From Desulfuromonas sp. (lineage in GTDB: Bacteria; Desulfobacterota; Desulfuromonadia; Desulfuromonadales; SZUA-401): 6,676 bases of DNA. The notes under the pieces were generated by a model. The model was given only the letters and a program-made list of their open reading frames with translations, did no database searches and was not told the DNA's origin. The stretch covers positions 1 through 6,676 of the forward strand of contig PKUI01000050.1 in NCBI GenBank assembly GCA_002869605.1, written 5' to 3'. The translations under genes were made by a program, and so were the position numbers. Shown here piece by piece: positions 1-6,626 of the stretch (the stretch's first letter is position 1; every line of letters starts with the position of its first letter).

Positions 1-1202
1 CCGGTGATGTGCGTGATCACCTCGACGCCGGCCTCCTGCTGGATCTTGTTGGCCAGGGCGATGTTGCCCATGCGGATGCGCGCCAACGGGTTCTCGGCGA
101 GGCTGATGGCATCGACCCCGGCGGCCGCGAGCTGGCTTGCCCCGGAAAGGATCTTGCGGCAATCACTGCCACGCGGCGCATGCAGCTCGACCGTCACGAT
201 ATGCCGCTGCTGGTGCGCATCGAGAAACGTCCGGCGGGAAGCCTCTCCTTCGCGTGGCTGCGGCGCAACCGGCAAAGGGGATCGCTGAAGCGGCTTGCGC
301 GCTACCGGATGGAGTCCTTCAACCGCCGCACATAGCGCCCGGATATGCTCGGGACCGGTACCACAACAGCCCCCGAGCAGGTTGGCACCAAGCCCGACCA
401 GTTCGCGCCCCCGTTCGGCGAAATACTCCGGGGTCGCAAGATACATGTAGCGCCCATTGAGATAGTCTGGAAAACCAGCGTTCGGGAACGCCGACAGCGG
501 CAATTCGCTGGTGGACGCGAGCCGTTCCAGCAGCGCCAGCGCCTCGCGCGGACCCGACCCGCAATTGACCCCGATGACCGCGGCCGCAGCCTGCTCCAGA
601 CGACGCCCGACCGCCTCCACGGCGACCCCGGTGCGCGTCCTCCCTCCCTCGAGGAAGGTCATCTGCGCGACGGCCGGCAGGCCACAGGCGGCTGCAATCT
701 GCAGCGCCAGCTCCAGTTCTTCGAGCTCGGCAAAGGTCTCCAGCAGGAACAGGTCAACCCCGGCTTCGGCCTGAGCCTCCATCTGCTCCCTGAGAACCAC
801 ACGCTTGTCCGCCATGCTCAACAGCGGCTCATCACCGCGCGGCACGGGCAGTGGCCCGACCGAACCGGCGACAAAGCGATTATCACCGGCAGCCTGACGC
901 GCAATCCGCACCCCCGCCTGGTTGATGGCGACAACCTTTTTTTCAAGCCCGATTTTCTCCAGCCGTGCCCGGTTGGCGCCGAATGTATTGGTCTCGATCA
1001 GGCCGGAACCGGCGGCAAGGTAATCGTCGTGCACCTGGGCGATGCGCTGCGGATCGACCAGGTTAAGATGTTCAAGGTTGGCTTCCTGGCGGACACCTCG
1101 CTTGTACAGCTCGGTACCCATGGCGCCATCGGCAACCAGAATACCGGACCCGATCCGTTCAATAAAAAGTCGGCTACGTGGGGGGAAATGCTCTGTCGAC
1201 AT
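1..1202 (-). CDS. Bifunctional homocysteine S-methyltransferase / 5,10-methylenetetrahydrofolate reductase (3' end outside window)
   Basis: This gene makes methionine by methylating homocysteine and supplies methyl-tetrahydrofolate by reducing methylene-tetrahydrofolate, in the cytoplasm. The ATG at 1202 has an AGGAAG ribosome site (1206-1211). Four hundred codons read open to the left edge, so the 3' end is missing. Residues 1-300 are the homocysteine methyltransferase barrel: DGAMGTEL (25-32), ETNTFGAN (70-77), and the zinc ligands Cys214 in GVNCGSGP and Cys279/Cys280 in GGCCGTGP. A linker (about 300-334) leads to the start of the reductase barrel: TVELHAPRG (337-345), where Glu339 fits the catalytic Glu of MTHFR, then NPLARIRMGN (371-380). 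This order matches the Bacillus YitJ-type fusion, not full-length MetH; no cobalamin-binding domain is present in the visible part. It lies 31 nt after the sensor gene, probably co-transcribed. The first domain is certain; the second is only about 65 residues here but clear. Confidence 0.93.
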   Translation of the reverse strand, partial: MSTEHFPPRSRLFIERIGSGILVADGAMGTELYKRGVRQEANLEHLNLVDPQRIAQVHDDYLAAGSGLIETNTFGANRARLEKIGLEKKVVAINQAGVRIARQAAGDNRFVAGSVGPLPVPRGDEPLLSMADKRVVLREQMEAQAEAGVDLFLLETFAELEELELALQIAAACGLPAVAQMTFLEGGRTRTGVAVEAVGRRLEQAAAAVIGVNCGSGPREALALLERLASTSELPLSAFPNAGFPDYLNGRYMYLATPEYFAERGRELVGLGANLLGGCCGTGPEHIRALCAAVEGLHPVARKPLQRSPLPVAPQPREGEASRRTFLDAHQQRHIVTVELHAPRGSDCRKILSGASQLAAAGVDAISLAENPLARIRMGNIALANKIQQEAGVEVITHIT

Positions 1203-1233
1203 CCGCTTCCTGTCGCGTGATAAAAAGGAATGG

Positions 1234-2460
1234 CTAGACCGGTCTCAGGGTCGCCGTGTAGAAACGATAGTCATCTTCAACCACCAGGGCGAGCGACATT
1301 TCGACGCGGAAACTGCTGCCGTCGAGCCGCTGGACCGGAACCGTGATCACGTCTTCGAGGAGCGCCTTGCCATGCTGCTCGAGGTAAGCTTCGATTCCGA
1401 GGTTATGGACCTGCTCACAATCGCTGTGCACCAGGCGCATCACCGATTCACCGAGCACTTCGACCTTACTACAGGCAAACATCTTCTCGGCTTGCTTGTT
1501 GAAGAGGATAATCTGACCTTCGGGCAGAAATGAAACCATGCCGTCCCGGGAGGTTTCGGTGAGAATCCGGTAGCGACGCTCGGACTCCTCAAGCCCCTCG
1601 CTCTTCTCCCGTAACGTCTCATTCATCTCGTTGAAGCCGGCAATCAGGCGCCCGATCTCGTCATGGTTGCGGAAGGAGAGCGGCTCGGCAAAACGACCGG
1701 TGCGCTTGATCTCGGCAACCGCCTGTTCAAGCTGCGACAGGGGCCGGGTAATCGCCAGACGGGTCAAAAGCCCCAGGCAGAGCACCAGGACGATAAATGC
1801 CGCGCCGATAAACAGCAGCTCCTGACCCAGGTTGATATGAATCTGCGCTTCGAGCTGCTTCATCGGAATGATCACCGAGGCCGCGCCGATAATCTCTCCG
1901 AGCTGGTAATGGTAGGCCTGATCACGCTCGGGCGGATAAAGCTCGCGAATAAAATCCGGCGCCTGGGACGGTTCCCCATGGCACTCGAGGCAGCTCTCGT
2001 CGGCGAGGAACGGCTTGACATAGCGCAGCACCGAGGCCCCCTGGAACTCATCGATAGCAAAGTATTCGGTGGCATCTGACTGTTGTTGCAGGGCGGTCAG
2101 CGCCCGCTGCTCAAAGCGGTCGGGGCGGTTGGCCGGGTTGCGGTAACGGGAAGAGATCTGACGCACCCCGAAGCCGGCATCCTCGGCGGCCAACAACGCG
2201 ATACGGGTCGAGGCGACCACCGGAATCAGCCCGAAGCGCTGGCGATTCAGCTCGACGTCCCCCTCAAGCAGCACCTGGGAGAGGTACTCCCGCGCCCGGA
2301 TCGCCTCGAAAGCGACGATACGGGCCTGCTCAACCGCACTATCGAGAACGATCTCGCTCTGGTGGCGATACGCATAGCTGCCGAGGATGATAAAACAGAG
2401 CGCCATGACCATGGCCACGACCAACACGATTTTAGGTAATAAATTCAAACCTCTGAGCAT
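1234..2460 (-). CDS. Membrane sensor with periplasmic c-haem (DUF3365/Tll0287-like) domain, HAMP and PAS, no output domain
   Basis: A 408-residue inner-membrane sensor protein. In order: transmembrane helix 1 (about 10-29), a periplasmic DUF3365-like domain (about 35-210) carrying a CLECH haem c attachment motif (157-161), transmembrane helix 2 (about 215-235), a HAMP linker (about 236-290, with TRPLSQLEQAV and NHDEIGRL), and a cytoplasmic PAS domain (about 292-408). The PAS opens with SERRYRILTETSRDGMVSF and contains a typical GQIILFNKQAEKMF segment. The protein ends at the PAS: no histidine kinase, GGDEF, EAL or methyl-accepting region follows, and the TAG at 1234-1236 is followed at once by the next gene. 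I chose the ATG at 2460 because the hydrophobic segment starts soon after it and a promoter-like sequence lies just upstream; GTG 2511 or ATG 2493 would add 17 or 11 residues. A redox or small-ligand sensing role is inferred; the signalling partner is unknown. Confidence 0.87.
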   Translation of the reverse strand: MLRGLNLLPKIVLVVAMVMALCFIILGSYAYRHQSEIVLDSAVEQARIVAFEAIRAREYLSQVLLEGDVELNRQRFGLIPVVASTRIALLAAEDAGFGVRQISSRYRNPANRPDRFEQRALTALQQQSDATEYFAIDEFQGASVLRYVKPFLADESCLECHGEPSQAPDFIRELYPPERDQAYHYQLGEIIGAASVIIPMKQLEAQIHINLGQELLFIGAAFIVLVLCLGLLTRLAITRPLSQLEQAVAEIKRTGRFAEPLSFRNHDEIGRLIAGFNEMNETLREKSEGLEESERRYRILTETSRDGMVSFLPEGQIILFNKQAEKMFACSKVEVLGESVMRLVHSDCEQVHNLGIEAYLEQHGKALLEDVITVPVQRLDGSSFRVEMSLALVVEDDYRFYTATLRPV

Positions 2461-2491
2461 AATGCCCCCGGATTCATTGCAGTATCGCCAC

Positions 2492-2519
2492 ATTCTAGCG
2501 AGTTGGCGCACGAATGCAA
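2492..2519 (-). promoter_or_regulatory. Candidate sigma70-like promoter for the sensor gene
   Basis: Reading the minus strand, TTGCAT (2514-2519) is followed after 16 nt by TAGAAT (2492-2497). The -10 matches the TATAAT consensus at five of six positions; the -35 matches at three of six. A start about 7 nt downstream would give a leader of roughly 25 nt before the ATG at 2460. It sits in the 61-nt gap after the Nudix gene. By eye only; no transcript evidence. Confidence 0.38.
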
Positions 2520-2521
2520 GG

Positions 2522-3097
2522 TTATCTGCGAGCCAGCGGCACCAGCAGCGACAACAGCCGGTGAACGATCTCGGCGGTCATCCCCCAGACCTCCTCGCCC
2601 TGGACGGTGTAGAAGCGAACCGGGTGCACACGCCCCTGCCAGCTCCAGTCCTCGACCCGGTAGATGTCGGGCACGAAAAACTCGGCAAGCGGGAGTTCAA
2701 GCACTGTGTCAATCTCACCCGCATCGGGCCTGATTGGGTACGGATAGGGGATCTCGCCCAGAAACGGTGTCACCCGGTAACCATGAATCGACAGCACGTC
2801 GTCGAGTTGCCCGTAGATATTGACATCCCCGGGGCGGATACCGAGCTCTTCCTCGCTCTCGCGCAGCGCCGTCGACAACAGGTTATCATCTTCCGGGTCC
2901 CGCCCTCCTCCCGGAAAGGAAATCTCGCCACGGTGGTGAGGGAGGTGATCGGTACGCCGGGTCAACAGCAGGTGGTCGGCCCCCTCCTTGACAAACAGGG
3001 CGGCCAGCACCGCCGCCGGGCGCATGTCGACAAGCGGCAGACTGGTTGGTGTGTAGCCGTCGAAGAGCGCCTGCAGTTGCTGGCGATCAAGCCTCAA
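2522..3097 (-). CDS. Nudix hydrolase, CoA pyrophosphatase type (NudL/YeaB-like)
   Basis: A 191-residue cytoplasmic Nudix hydrolase of the subgroup that cleaves coenzyme A or its derivatives into 3',5'-ADP and phosphopantetheine products. Two signatures support this. The CoA-pyrophosphatase (UPF0035) motif is at 43-64, LLLTRR...[11 protein letters not shown]. The Nudix box runs from Gly65 to Ile87 and ends RESEEELGI, with the metal-binding Glu residues 80, 83 and 84. The first conserved Glu of the box is Asp71, as is usual in NudL relatives. The C-terminal [13 protein letters not shown] (170-182) also fits the family. The start is a TTG at 3097 whose last two bases overlap the rpe TGA stop (TTGA), suggesting translational coupling. 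A later ATG at codon 25 would leave a shortened N-terminus. Substrate is inferred from the motif and not certain. Confidence 0.9.
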   Translation of the reverse strand: MRLDRQQLQALFDGYTPTSLPLVDMRPAAVLAALFVKEGADHLLLTRRTDHLPHHRGEISFPGGGRDPEDDNLLSTALRESEEELGIRPGDVNIYGQLDDVLSIHGYRVTPFLGEIPYPYPIRPDAGEIDTVLELPLAEFFVPDIYRVEDWSWQGRVHPVRFYTVQGEEVWGMTAEIVHRLLSLLVPLARR

Positions 3098-3759
3098 CGC
3101 CGACCGGCCTCGCCGTTGGCACGCAGGGCCGCGATGGTGGCCGCATAGTCGTCGGCACCAAACACCGCGCTGCCGGCGACAAACACGTTCGCCCCGGCTG
3201 CAGCGACCCGCTCGATGTTGTCGACCTTGACCCCGCCGTCGACCTCGAGTTCCACCTCGAGCCCGCGCCGGTCAATCTCGCGCCGCAGCGCCTCGATCTT
3301 ATTCAGCCCCGAGGGGATAAAGCTCTGGCCGCCGAAACCGGGATTGACCGTCATCACCAGCACCAGGTCGATATCCTCGAGGATATCCTCGAGGGTCGCC
3401 ACCGGGGTGGCGGGATTGAGCGACACCCCGGCCTTTTTGCCCAGGCTCTTGATCAGCTGCACGGTACGGTGCAGGTGCGGTACCGCCTCCTGGTGAACCG
3501 TAATCAGGTCGGCGCCAGCCTTGGCAAAATCGGGGATATAAAGATCGGGTTTTTCGATCATCAGGTGCACATCGAGCGGCTTGTCGGTAACCTTGCGCAG
3601 GGCCTCGACCACCAACGGCCCAATGGTAATATTCGGTACGAAGTGGCCATCCATGACATCGACATGGATATAGTCGGCACCGGCACGATCGACGGCGGCG
3701 ACATCTTCTCCGAGACGCGCAAAATCGGCCGACAGAATCGATGGGGCAATCTTGATCAT
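3094..3759 (-). CDS. rpe: Ribulose-phosphate 3-epimerase
   Basis: Interconverts D-ribulose 5-phosphate and D-xylulose 5-phosphate in the pentose phosphate pathway, in the cytoplasm. The 221-residue length is normal for this TIM-barrel family and the protein looks complete. Visible signatures: N-terminal [10 protein letters not shown] (4-13); [12 protein letters not shown] (32-43), giving metal ligands His32 and Asp34; VHLMI with His65; [13 protein letters not shown] (135-147), the mobile active-site loop; VDGG with Asp174; and the phosphate-binding AGSAVF (195-200). Asp34 and Asp174 are the expected acid/base pair. The ATG at 3759 has a near-ideal ribosome site. The stop overlaps the Nudix gene start by 4 nt, and a 115-nt gap separates the gene from cvfB upstream. 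Confidence 0.98.
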   Translation of the reverse strand: MIKIAPSILSADFARLGEDVAAVDRAGADYIHVDVMDGHFVPNITIGPLVVEALRKVTDKPLDVHLMIEKPDLYIPDFAKAGADLITVHQEAVPHLHRTVQLIKSLGKKAGVSLNPATPVATLEDILEDIDLVLVMTVNPGFGGQSFIPSGLNKIEALRREIDRRGLEVELEVDGGVKVDNIERVAAAGANVFVAGSAVFGADDYAATIAALRANGEAGRR

Positions 3760-3874
3760 CTTATAAGCCTCCTGAATGGTATTCAGCTCCCGGCAATCAC
3801 CGGGTAATGGTGGGTTCCACGCCGGCTCAACCTAACATGGAGTGCAAACTTTTTCTATCGCCCGGTGGGCAACA
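3760..3874 (-). other. 115-nt intergenic leader between cvfB and rpe
   Basis: This is the largest gap inside the gene cluster. It contains a short perfect hairpin (CCGGG/CCCGG arms at 3789-3793 and 3800-3804, six-base loop) with no T-run after it, and a weaker GCCC/GGGC pairing near 3853-3863. I see no good -35/-10 pair, the best being TTGAGC with a poor -10, and no recognisable riboswitch. It could hold an internal promoter or just be spacer. Confidence 0.4.
3768..3773 (-). promoter_or_regulatory. Strong ribosome binding site of rpe
   Basis: The minus strand reads AGGAGG, eight bases before the rpe ATG at 3759. It is a full match to the anti-Shine-Dalgarno core and the strongest ribosome site in the window. 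It fixes the rpe start. Confidence 0.85.
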
Positions 3875-4699
3875 CTAGGTACGCAGGCGCACCCCACCCT
3901 CGACGAATTCAACCTCCTGCCGCTTGAGCAGACCGCCCAGCGCCTTCTTGAACAGCTTCTTGCTCATGACGAGCTGTCGCTTGATCTCCTCCGGACTGCT
4001 TTTGTCATGCAGCGGCAGAAAGCCATCGGCGCTGCGCAGTGCCTCGCGCACGGTCTGCATGGCGGTGTCGAGTTCCTCCGCCGCCGTAGCCCGTAAGGTC
4101 ACATCGAGCTTGCCGTCTTGGCGCACCTTGGCGATACGTCCGGTAACACGGTCGCCGACCTTGAAGTCCCCCCGCAACTCATCCCGGTAGAGCAGCGCCT
4201 CAAAGCGCTGATCGACAATCACCGCCGCTCCGAGCTCGGTAAAACGCCACAACAACAGTTCGACCACCTCCCCCTCTTTATAGGAGGGCGGATCGGGATC
4301 GAGGCAGCGCTCGATCCGGGCGGTGCCGACCAGACGACCAAACTCATCGAGACAGATTTTGACCAGATAACTGCGCCCTGCGCGCATCCGTTCGGTTTGC
4401 TCCGCATAGGGAACCAGCAGCTCCTTGGAGCACCCCCAGGCCAAAAAAGCACCGACCTTGTTCACCTCACGGACCTTGAGCAGCGCAAAATCTCCAACTT
4501 GTGCCCACGGCATCTGGCGGGTGGCGATCAGCAGATCACCGTCACGGTAAACGAAAACCTCCAGGAGATCGCCGACCACCGTCCCTTCGGGGACTTCGCG
4601 TTGCGGCAACAGCGCCAACTCGTTCCCCGCCGTAAGCAGGGCGCCCCGCCCCTCGAGAGAGTGAACCGTCAGCGACTGAATCTTGCCGGGCTGAAACAT
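3875..4699 (-). CDS. cvfB: CvfB/YitL-family S1-domain RNA-binding protein
   Basis: A 274-residue soluble protein of the CvfB family, which has consecutive S1-like OB folds and a C-terminal winged helix. Family members bind RNA; in Staphylococcus aureus CvfB affects virulence gene expression, but the role here is unknown. Layout: S1-like segment 1 (about 1-62); S1 domain 2 (about 68-130) containing the family-typical WGCSKELLVPYAEQ (88-101); S1 domain 3 (about 140-204), ending in GKLDVTLR; and the winged helix (about 210-274) with GFLPLHDKSSPEEIK (226-240) and MSKKLFKKALGGLLK (245-259). The ATG at 4699 directly follows the rsmB stop (TAGATG), with GGAGG (4705-4709) inside the end of rsmB as its ribosome site, so translation is probably coupled. 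Pairing with rsmB suggests a ribosome- or RNA-related job; that is inference. Confidence 0.92.
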   Translation of the reverse strand: MFQPGKIQSLTVHSLEGRGALLTAGNELALLPQREVPEGTVVGDLLEVFVYRDGDLLIATRQMPWAQVGDFALLKVREVNKVGAFLAWGCSKELLVPYAEQTERMRAGRSYLVKICLDEFGRLVGTARIERCLDPDPPSYKEGEVVELLLWRFTELGAAVIVDQRFEALLYRDELRGDFKVGDRVTGRIAKVRQDGKLDVTLRATAAEELDTAMQTVREALRSADGFLPLHDKSSPEEIKRQLVMSKKLFKKALGGLLKRQEVEFVEGGVRLRT

Positions 4700-6070
4700 C
4701 TAGTCCTCCGCAATCCGCCGCAGGCGCGCAGCAAAAAAGGCATCCATCCCCTCGTGCCGATGCGGGTAGCTGCGCAAGCAGCCCCGTTCATCGAGCAACG
4801 CATCCCAGGGCTCCGGCACGACACTGTGCAAACCTTCGAGGGTGAAGGACTTGTTGCGAGCCAGAAAATCATCGATGACGGCATCGGTCTCGGCCCGGGT
4901 GAAGGTGCATACCGAGTAGAGCAGCACCCCGCCCTGACGGACCAGCGGAGCCACCCGATCGAGCAACTGACCCTGCAGTTGTGCAAGTTCACGAACCACA
5001 GCCATACTCTTTTGCCAGCGGCTCTCAGGGTTGCGTCTCAGCACCCCCAAACCGCTACAGGGGGCATCGAGCAGGATTCGGTCAAAGCTTTGTTCCACGA
5101 GGAAATCAGGGGCCACTGTGAGATCCCAATCGCGAGCTTCAATGATGGTACAACCGAGACGCTGTGCACCCTGGTCGATCATCGCGACCCTTTGGGGGTA
5201 CTTGTCGAGAGCTTTTATCGTGCCACGATTCTCCATCAGGGCGGCCAGGTGCGTGGTCTTGCCTCCGGGAGCCGCACAGGCATCGAGAACCCTCTCTCCC
5301 GGCTCAACCCCGAGCAGATGAGCGATCAACATGCTCGCCTGGTCCTGAAACTGGAACCAGCCCTCTTCCTGCCCGGGAAGCAGGTCATCACCTCTCCGCT
5401 CGAGCAGCACCGCCTCCGGGGCAAAGCTCCCGGGACGCGCCTGGAGTCCGGCTTCGCTCAGGGCGTCCAGAAGCTGTTCACGGCTGACCTTGAGAGTGTT
5501 GGCACGCATAGTCAACGGTGCCGCGGTCGCCAGCGCCTCACCGAGGGCACGCGATTCGACATTCGGGAACTGCCGCAGCAGCTCCTTGGCCAACCAGGTC
5601 GGCAGGCTGCAGACATGCTGCAGGTAGGCCTTCGGCTGGTCCGGCGTCGGCCAGGCAATGTCCGCCTTCTCCCGCTCAAGGCTGCGCAGCACTCCGTTGA
5701 TCAGGCCCGAAACCCGTTCAAGCCCTAGCTGCCGGGCCTGTTCGACGGTCGCGTTGACCGCCGCATGCGCAGGGACCCGATCGAGTTCGAGGAGTTGGTA
5801 GGCCCCCAGGCGCAACAGGCGCCTGGCTCCTGGCTCAAGCCGGTGCAGCGGCTGACGGCAGAAACCGCCCAGGGCAAAATCAATGCGCCCCTGAAGACGC
5901 AAGACTCCATACACCAGCTCGGTGAGCAGGCGTCGATCACGTGGGTCTATCTGTGGATGACGCTCCAGGTAGCTGTCGAGAAGCAGATCGGAGAAGCCGC
6001 CCTCCTCGACACGCTGCAAGATGTCGTAGGCCGCGTAACGGGGGTCGAGTTTTCGGGGGTAGTTTGTCAT
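4700..6070 (-). CDS. rsmB: 16S rRNA (cytosine-C5) methyltransferase RsmB
   Basis: Transfers a methyl group from S-adenosylmethionine to C5 of a 16S rRNA cytosine (C967 in E. coli numbering), on the free small-subunit RNA. The 456-residue length fits the family. Residues about 8-135 are the NusB-like RNA-binding domain (RYAAYDILQRV, DRRLLTELVYGVLR, VNATVEQARQLG, GLINGVLRSL). About 150-250 is the linking region, with PLTMRANTLK (185-194). The Rossmann methyltransferase fold follows: SAM motif I DACAAPGGKT (263-272), motif IV DAPCSGLGVLRRNPE (335-349) with Cys338, and motif VI SVCTF with the nucleophile Cys388. Both cysteines of the m5C mechanism are intact. The ATG at 6070 has only a weak GGGA ribosome site. 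It appears to be the first gene of the cluster; the stop abuts cvfB. Confidence 0.97.
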   Translation of the reverse strand: MTNYPRKLDPRYAAYDILQRVEEGGFSDLLLDSYLERHPQIDPRDRRLLTELVYGVLRLQGRIDFALGGFCRQPLHRLEPGARRLLRLGAYQLLELDRVPAHAAVNATVEQARQLGLERVSGLINGVLRSLEREKADIAWPTPDQPKAYLQHVCSLPTWLAKELLRQFPNVESRALGEALATAAPLTMRANTLKVSREQLLDALSEAGLQARPGSFAPEAVLLERRGDDLLPGQEEGWFQFQDQASMLIAHLLGVEPGERVLDACAAPGGKTTHLAALMENRGTIKALDKYPQRVAMIDQGAQRLGCTIIEARDWDLTVAPDFLVEQSFDRILLDAPCSGLGVLRRNPESRWQKSMAVVRELAQLQGQLLDRVAPLVRQGGVLLYSVCTFTRAETDAVIDDFLARNKSFTLEGLHSVVPEPWDALLDERGCLRSYPHRHEGMDAFFAARLRRIAED

Positions 6071-6246
6071 GCTATTTCCCAGGTAAAAGATTTTCTAAAC
6101 ATAGCCCAAATGGTGCATGCGGACCAGTTGAAAGCATAGCGACAAAAAAATCATCAAATCCGGGGGGACATAAATCAACGTCTGCCACACAACACCAGCG
6201 AGTCGACACCAAAGAGCCAACACCGCCGGGGGATGAGACCCTAACC
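6071..6246. other. rsmB upstream region, no gene seen
   Basis: This stretch holds the rsmB leader and, presumably, its promoter. The first 80 nt are more AT-rich than the coding DNA. On the minus strand there are weak -10-like hexamers TATGTT (about 6099-6104) and TATGCT (about 6134-6139), and a T7 run (6144-6150), but none has a good -35 at proper spacing. A TGGT/ACCA pair surrounds GCATGC (6111-6126). A C-rich block near 6161-6169 (minus strand) resembles motifs near REP-type transposases. A 63-codon minus-strand frame (6095-6286) has no family resemblance and no ribosome site that I can support, so I do not call it. Confidence 0.4.
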
Positions 6247-6264
6247 CAGGGGTTGCGCCCCCTG
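6247..6264. repeat. Small GC hairpin (CAGGGG/CCCCTG)
   Basis: Perfect six-base arms CAGGGG (6247-6252) and CCCCTG (6259-6264) around a TTGCGC loop. It lies just outside the left end of the larger structured element and may be part of it. No T-run follows on either strand, so I do not call a terminator. Confidence 0.5.
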
Positions 6265-6271
6265 ATGACGC

Positions 6272-6303
6272 CTTACTCTTTTGCAACGCCCCAAAAGAGT
6301 AAG
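6272..6303. repeat. Left-end hairpin of the structured element
   Basis: Perfect 12-base arms, CTTACTCTTTTG (6272-6283) and CAAAAGAGTAAG (6292-6303), with an eight-base loop. The arm sequence is closely related to the right-end hairpin at 6627-6658. No T-run follows on either strand, so an intrinsic terminator is not supported. Confidence 0.75.
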
Positions 6304-6328
6304 CAGAAAAGGGCGCCCGACCTCCTTG

Positions 6329-6347
6329 CCCGCCACAAATCGGCGGG
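6329..6347. repeat. Internal hairpin CCCGCC/GGCGGG
   Basis: Six-base GC arms (6329-6334 and 6342-6347) around a seven-base A/T-rich loop. It sits in the left third of the structured element. Confidence 0.5.
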
Positions 6348-6416
6348 TTCCCTCCGCAGCAACGGTTCCCGCCGGGCCTTCGCCATTCGCTTCGCTCAAC
6401 TCTTCGGCCTGTTTCG

Positions 6417-6449
6417 GTGTGAAGCGTCGCTACTCCGGCGGCGTCACAC
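6417..6449. repeat. Internal hairpin GTGTGA/TCACAC
   Basis: Six-base arms at 6417-6422 and 6444-6449, with a 21-base GC-rich interior that offers a little extra pairing after one mismatch. It is weaker than its neighbours and supported mainly by the surrounding series of inverted repeats. Confidence 0.35.
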
Positions 6450-6515
6450 GGGAGAAGAAGAAATCCTGTGCCTGTTCCATGGCCTTTACGGGGCCCCGCG
6501 CGCAGTCACCGAGTG

Positions 6516-6574
6516 CCGGAATTTTAATCTTGCCGACTGGCGAGCACGCGAGTCGGCTGGATTAAAACTTCCGG
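6516..6574. repeat. Long imperfect palindrome in the structured element
   Basis: The left arm (6516-6538, starting CCGGAATTTTAATC) and right arm (6551-6574, ending GATTAAAACTTCCGG) are complementary over 23/24 bases, with one bulged base and two mismatches, around a 12-base GC-rich loop. This is the longest inverted repeat in the window and would make a stable stem in RNA from either strand. The outer half is AT-rich and the inner half GC-rich. Confidence 0.8.
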
Positions 6575-6582
6575 ATGGCGAG

Positions 6583-6624
6583 GGCACCCGATCGTCGGGT
6601 GACGGAGTTCGGGGTGCCTTCTTT
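6583..6624 (+). terminator. Possible terminator-like hairpin with alternative pairing
   Basis: GGCACCC (6583-6589) can pair with GGGTGCC (6612-6618), followed by the T-rich TTCTTT on the plus strand. The same left arm can instead form a tighter hairpin, CACCCGA/TCGGGTG (6585-6591 with 6595-6601, three-base loop). The T-run is short and interrupted and no plus-strand gene precedes it, so termination is only a possibility. It may simply be part of the repeat. Confidence 0.25.
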
Positions 6625-6626
6625 TG

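Noticed and set aside
345..1220. A 291-codon plus-strand open frame
   Set aside because: It lies opposite the homocysteine methyltransferase gene, whose zinc and substrate motifs are intact; the antisense product shows no family features.
1203..1233. SAM or cobalamin riboswitch before the methionine gene
   Set aside because: Only 31 nt separate it from the sensor stop, too short for any known SAM or cobalamin riboswitch.
4118..5728. A 536-codon plus-strand open frame opposite rsmB and cvfB
   Set aside because: It is antisense to two genes with clear family motifs; its translation has no recognisable domain, and long antisense frames are expected in GC-rich DNA with strong codon bias.
6111..6126. 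TGGT-GCATGCGG-ACCA as a regulator binding site
   Set aside because: The inner palindrome and outer arms do not share a centre, and four-base arms are expected by chance.
6095..6286. A 63-codon minus-strand frame upstream of rsmB
   Set aside because: It overlaps the left hairpin, has no ribosome site that I can support and no similarity that I recognise; a short hydrophobic stretch alone is not enough.
6272..6303. Intrinsic terminator at the left-end hairpin
   Set aside because: The stem is perfect, but neither strand has a T-run directly after it.
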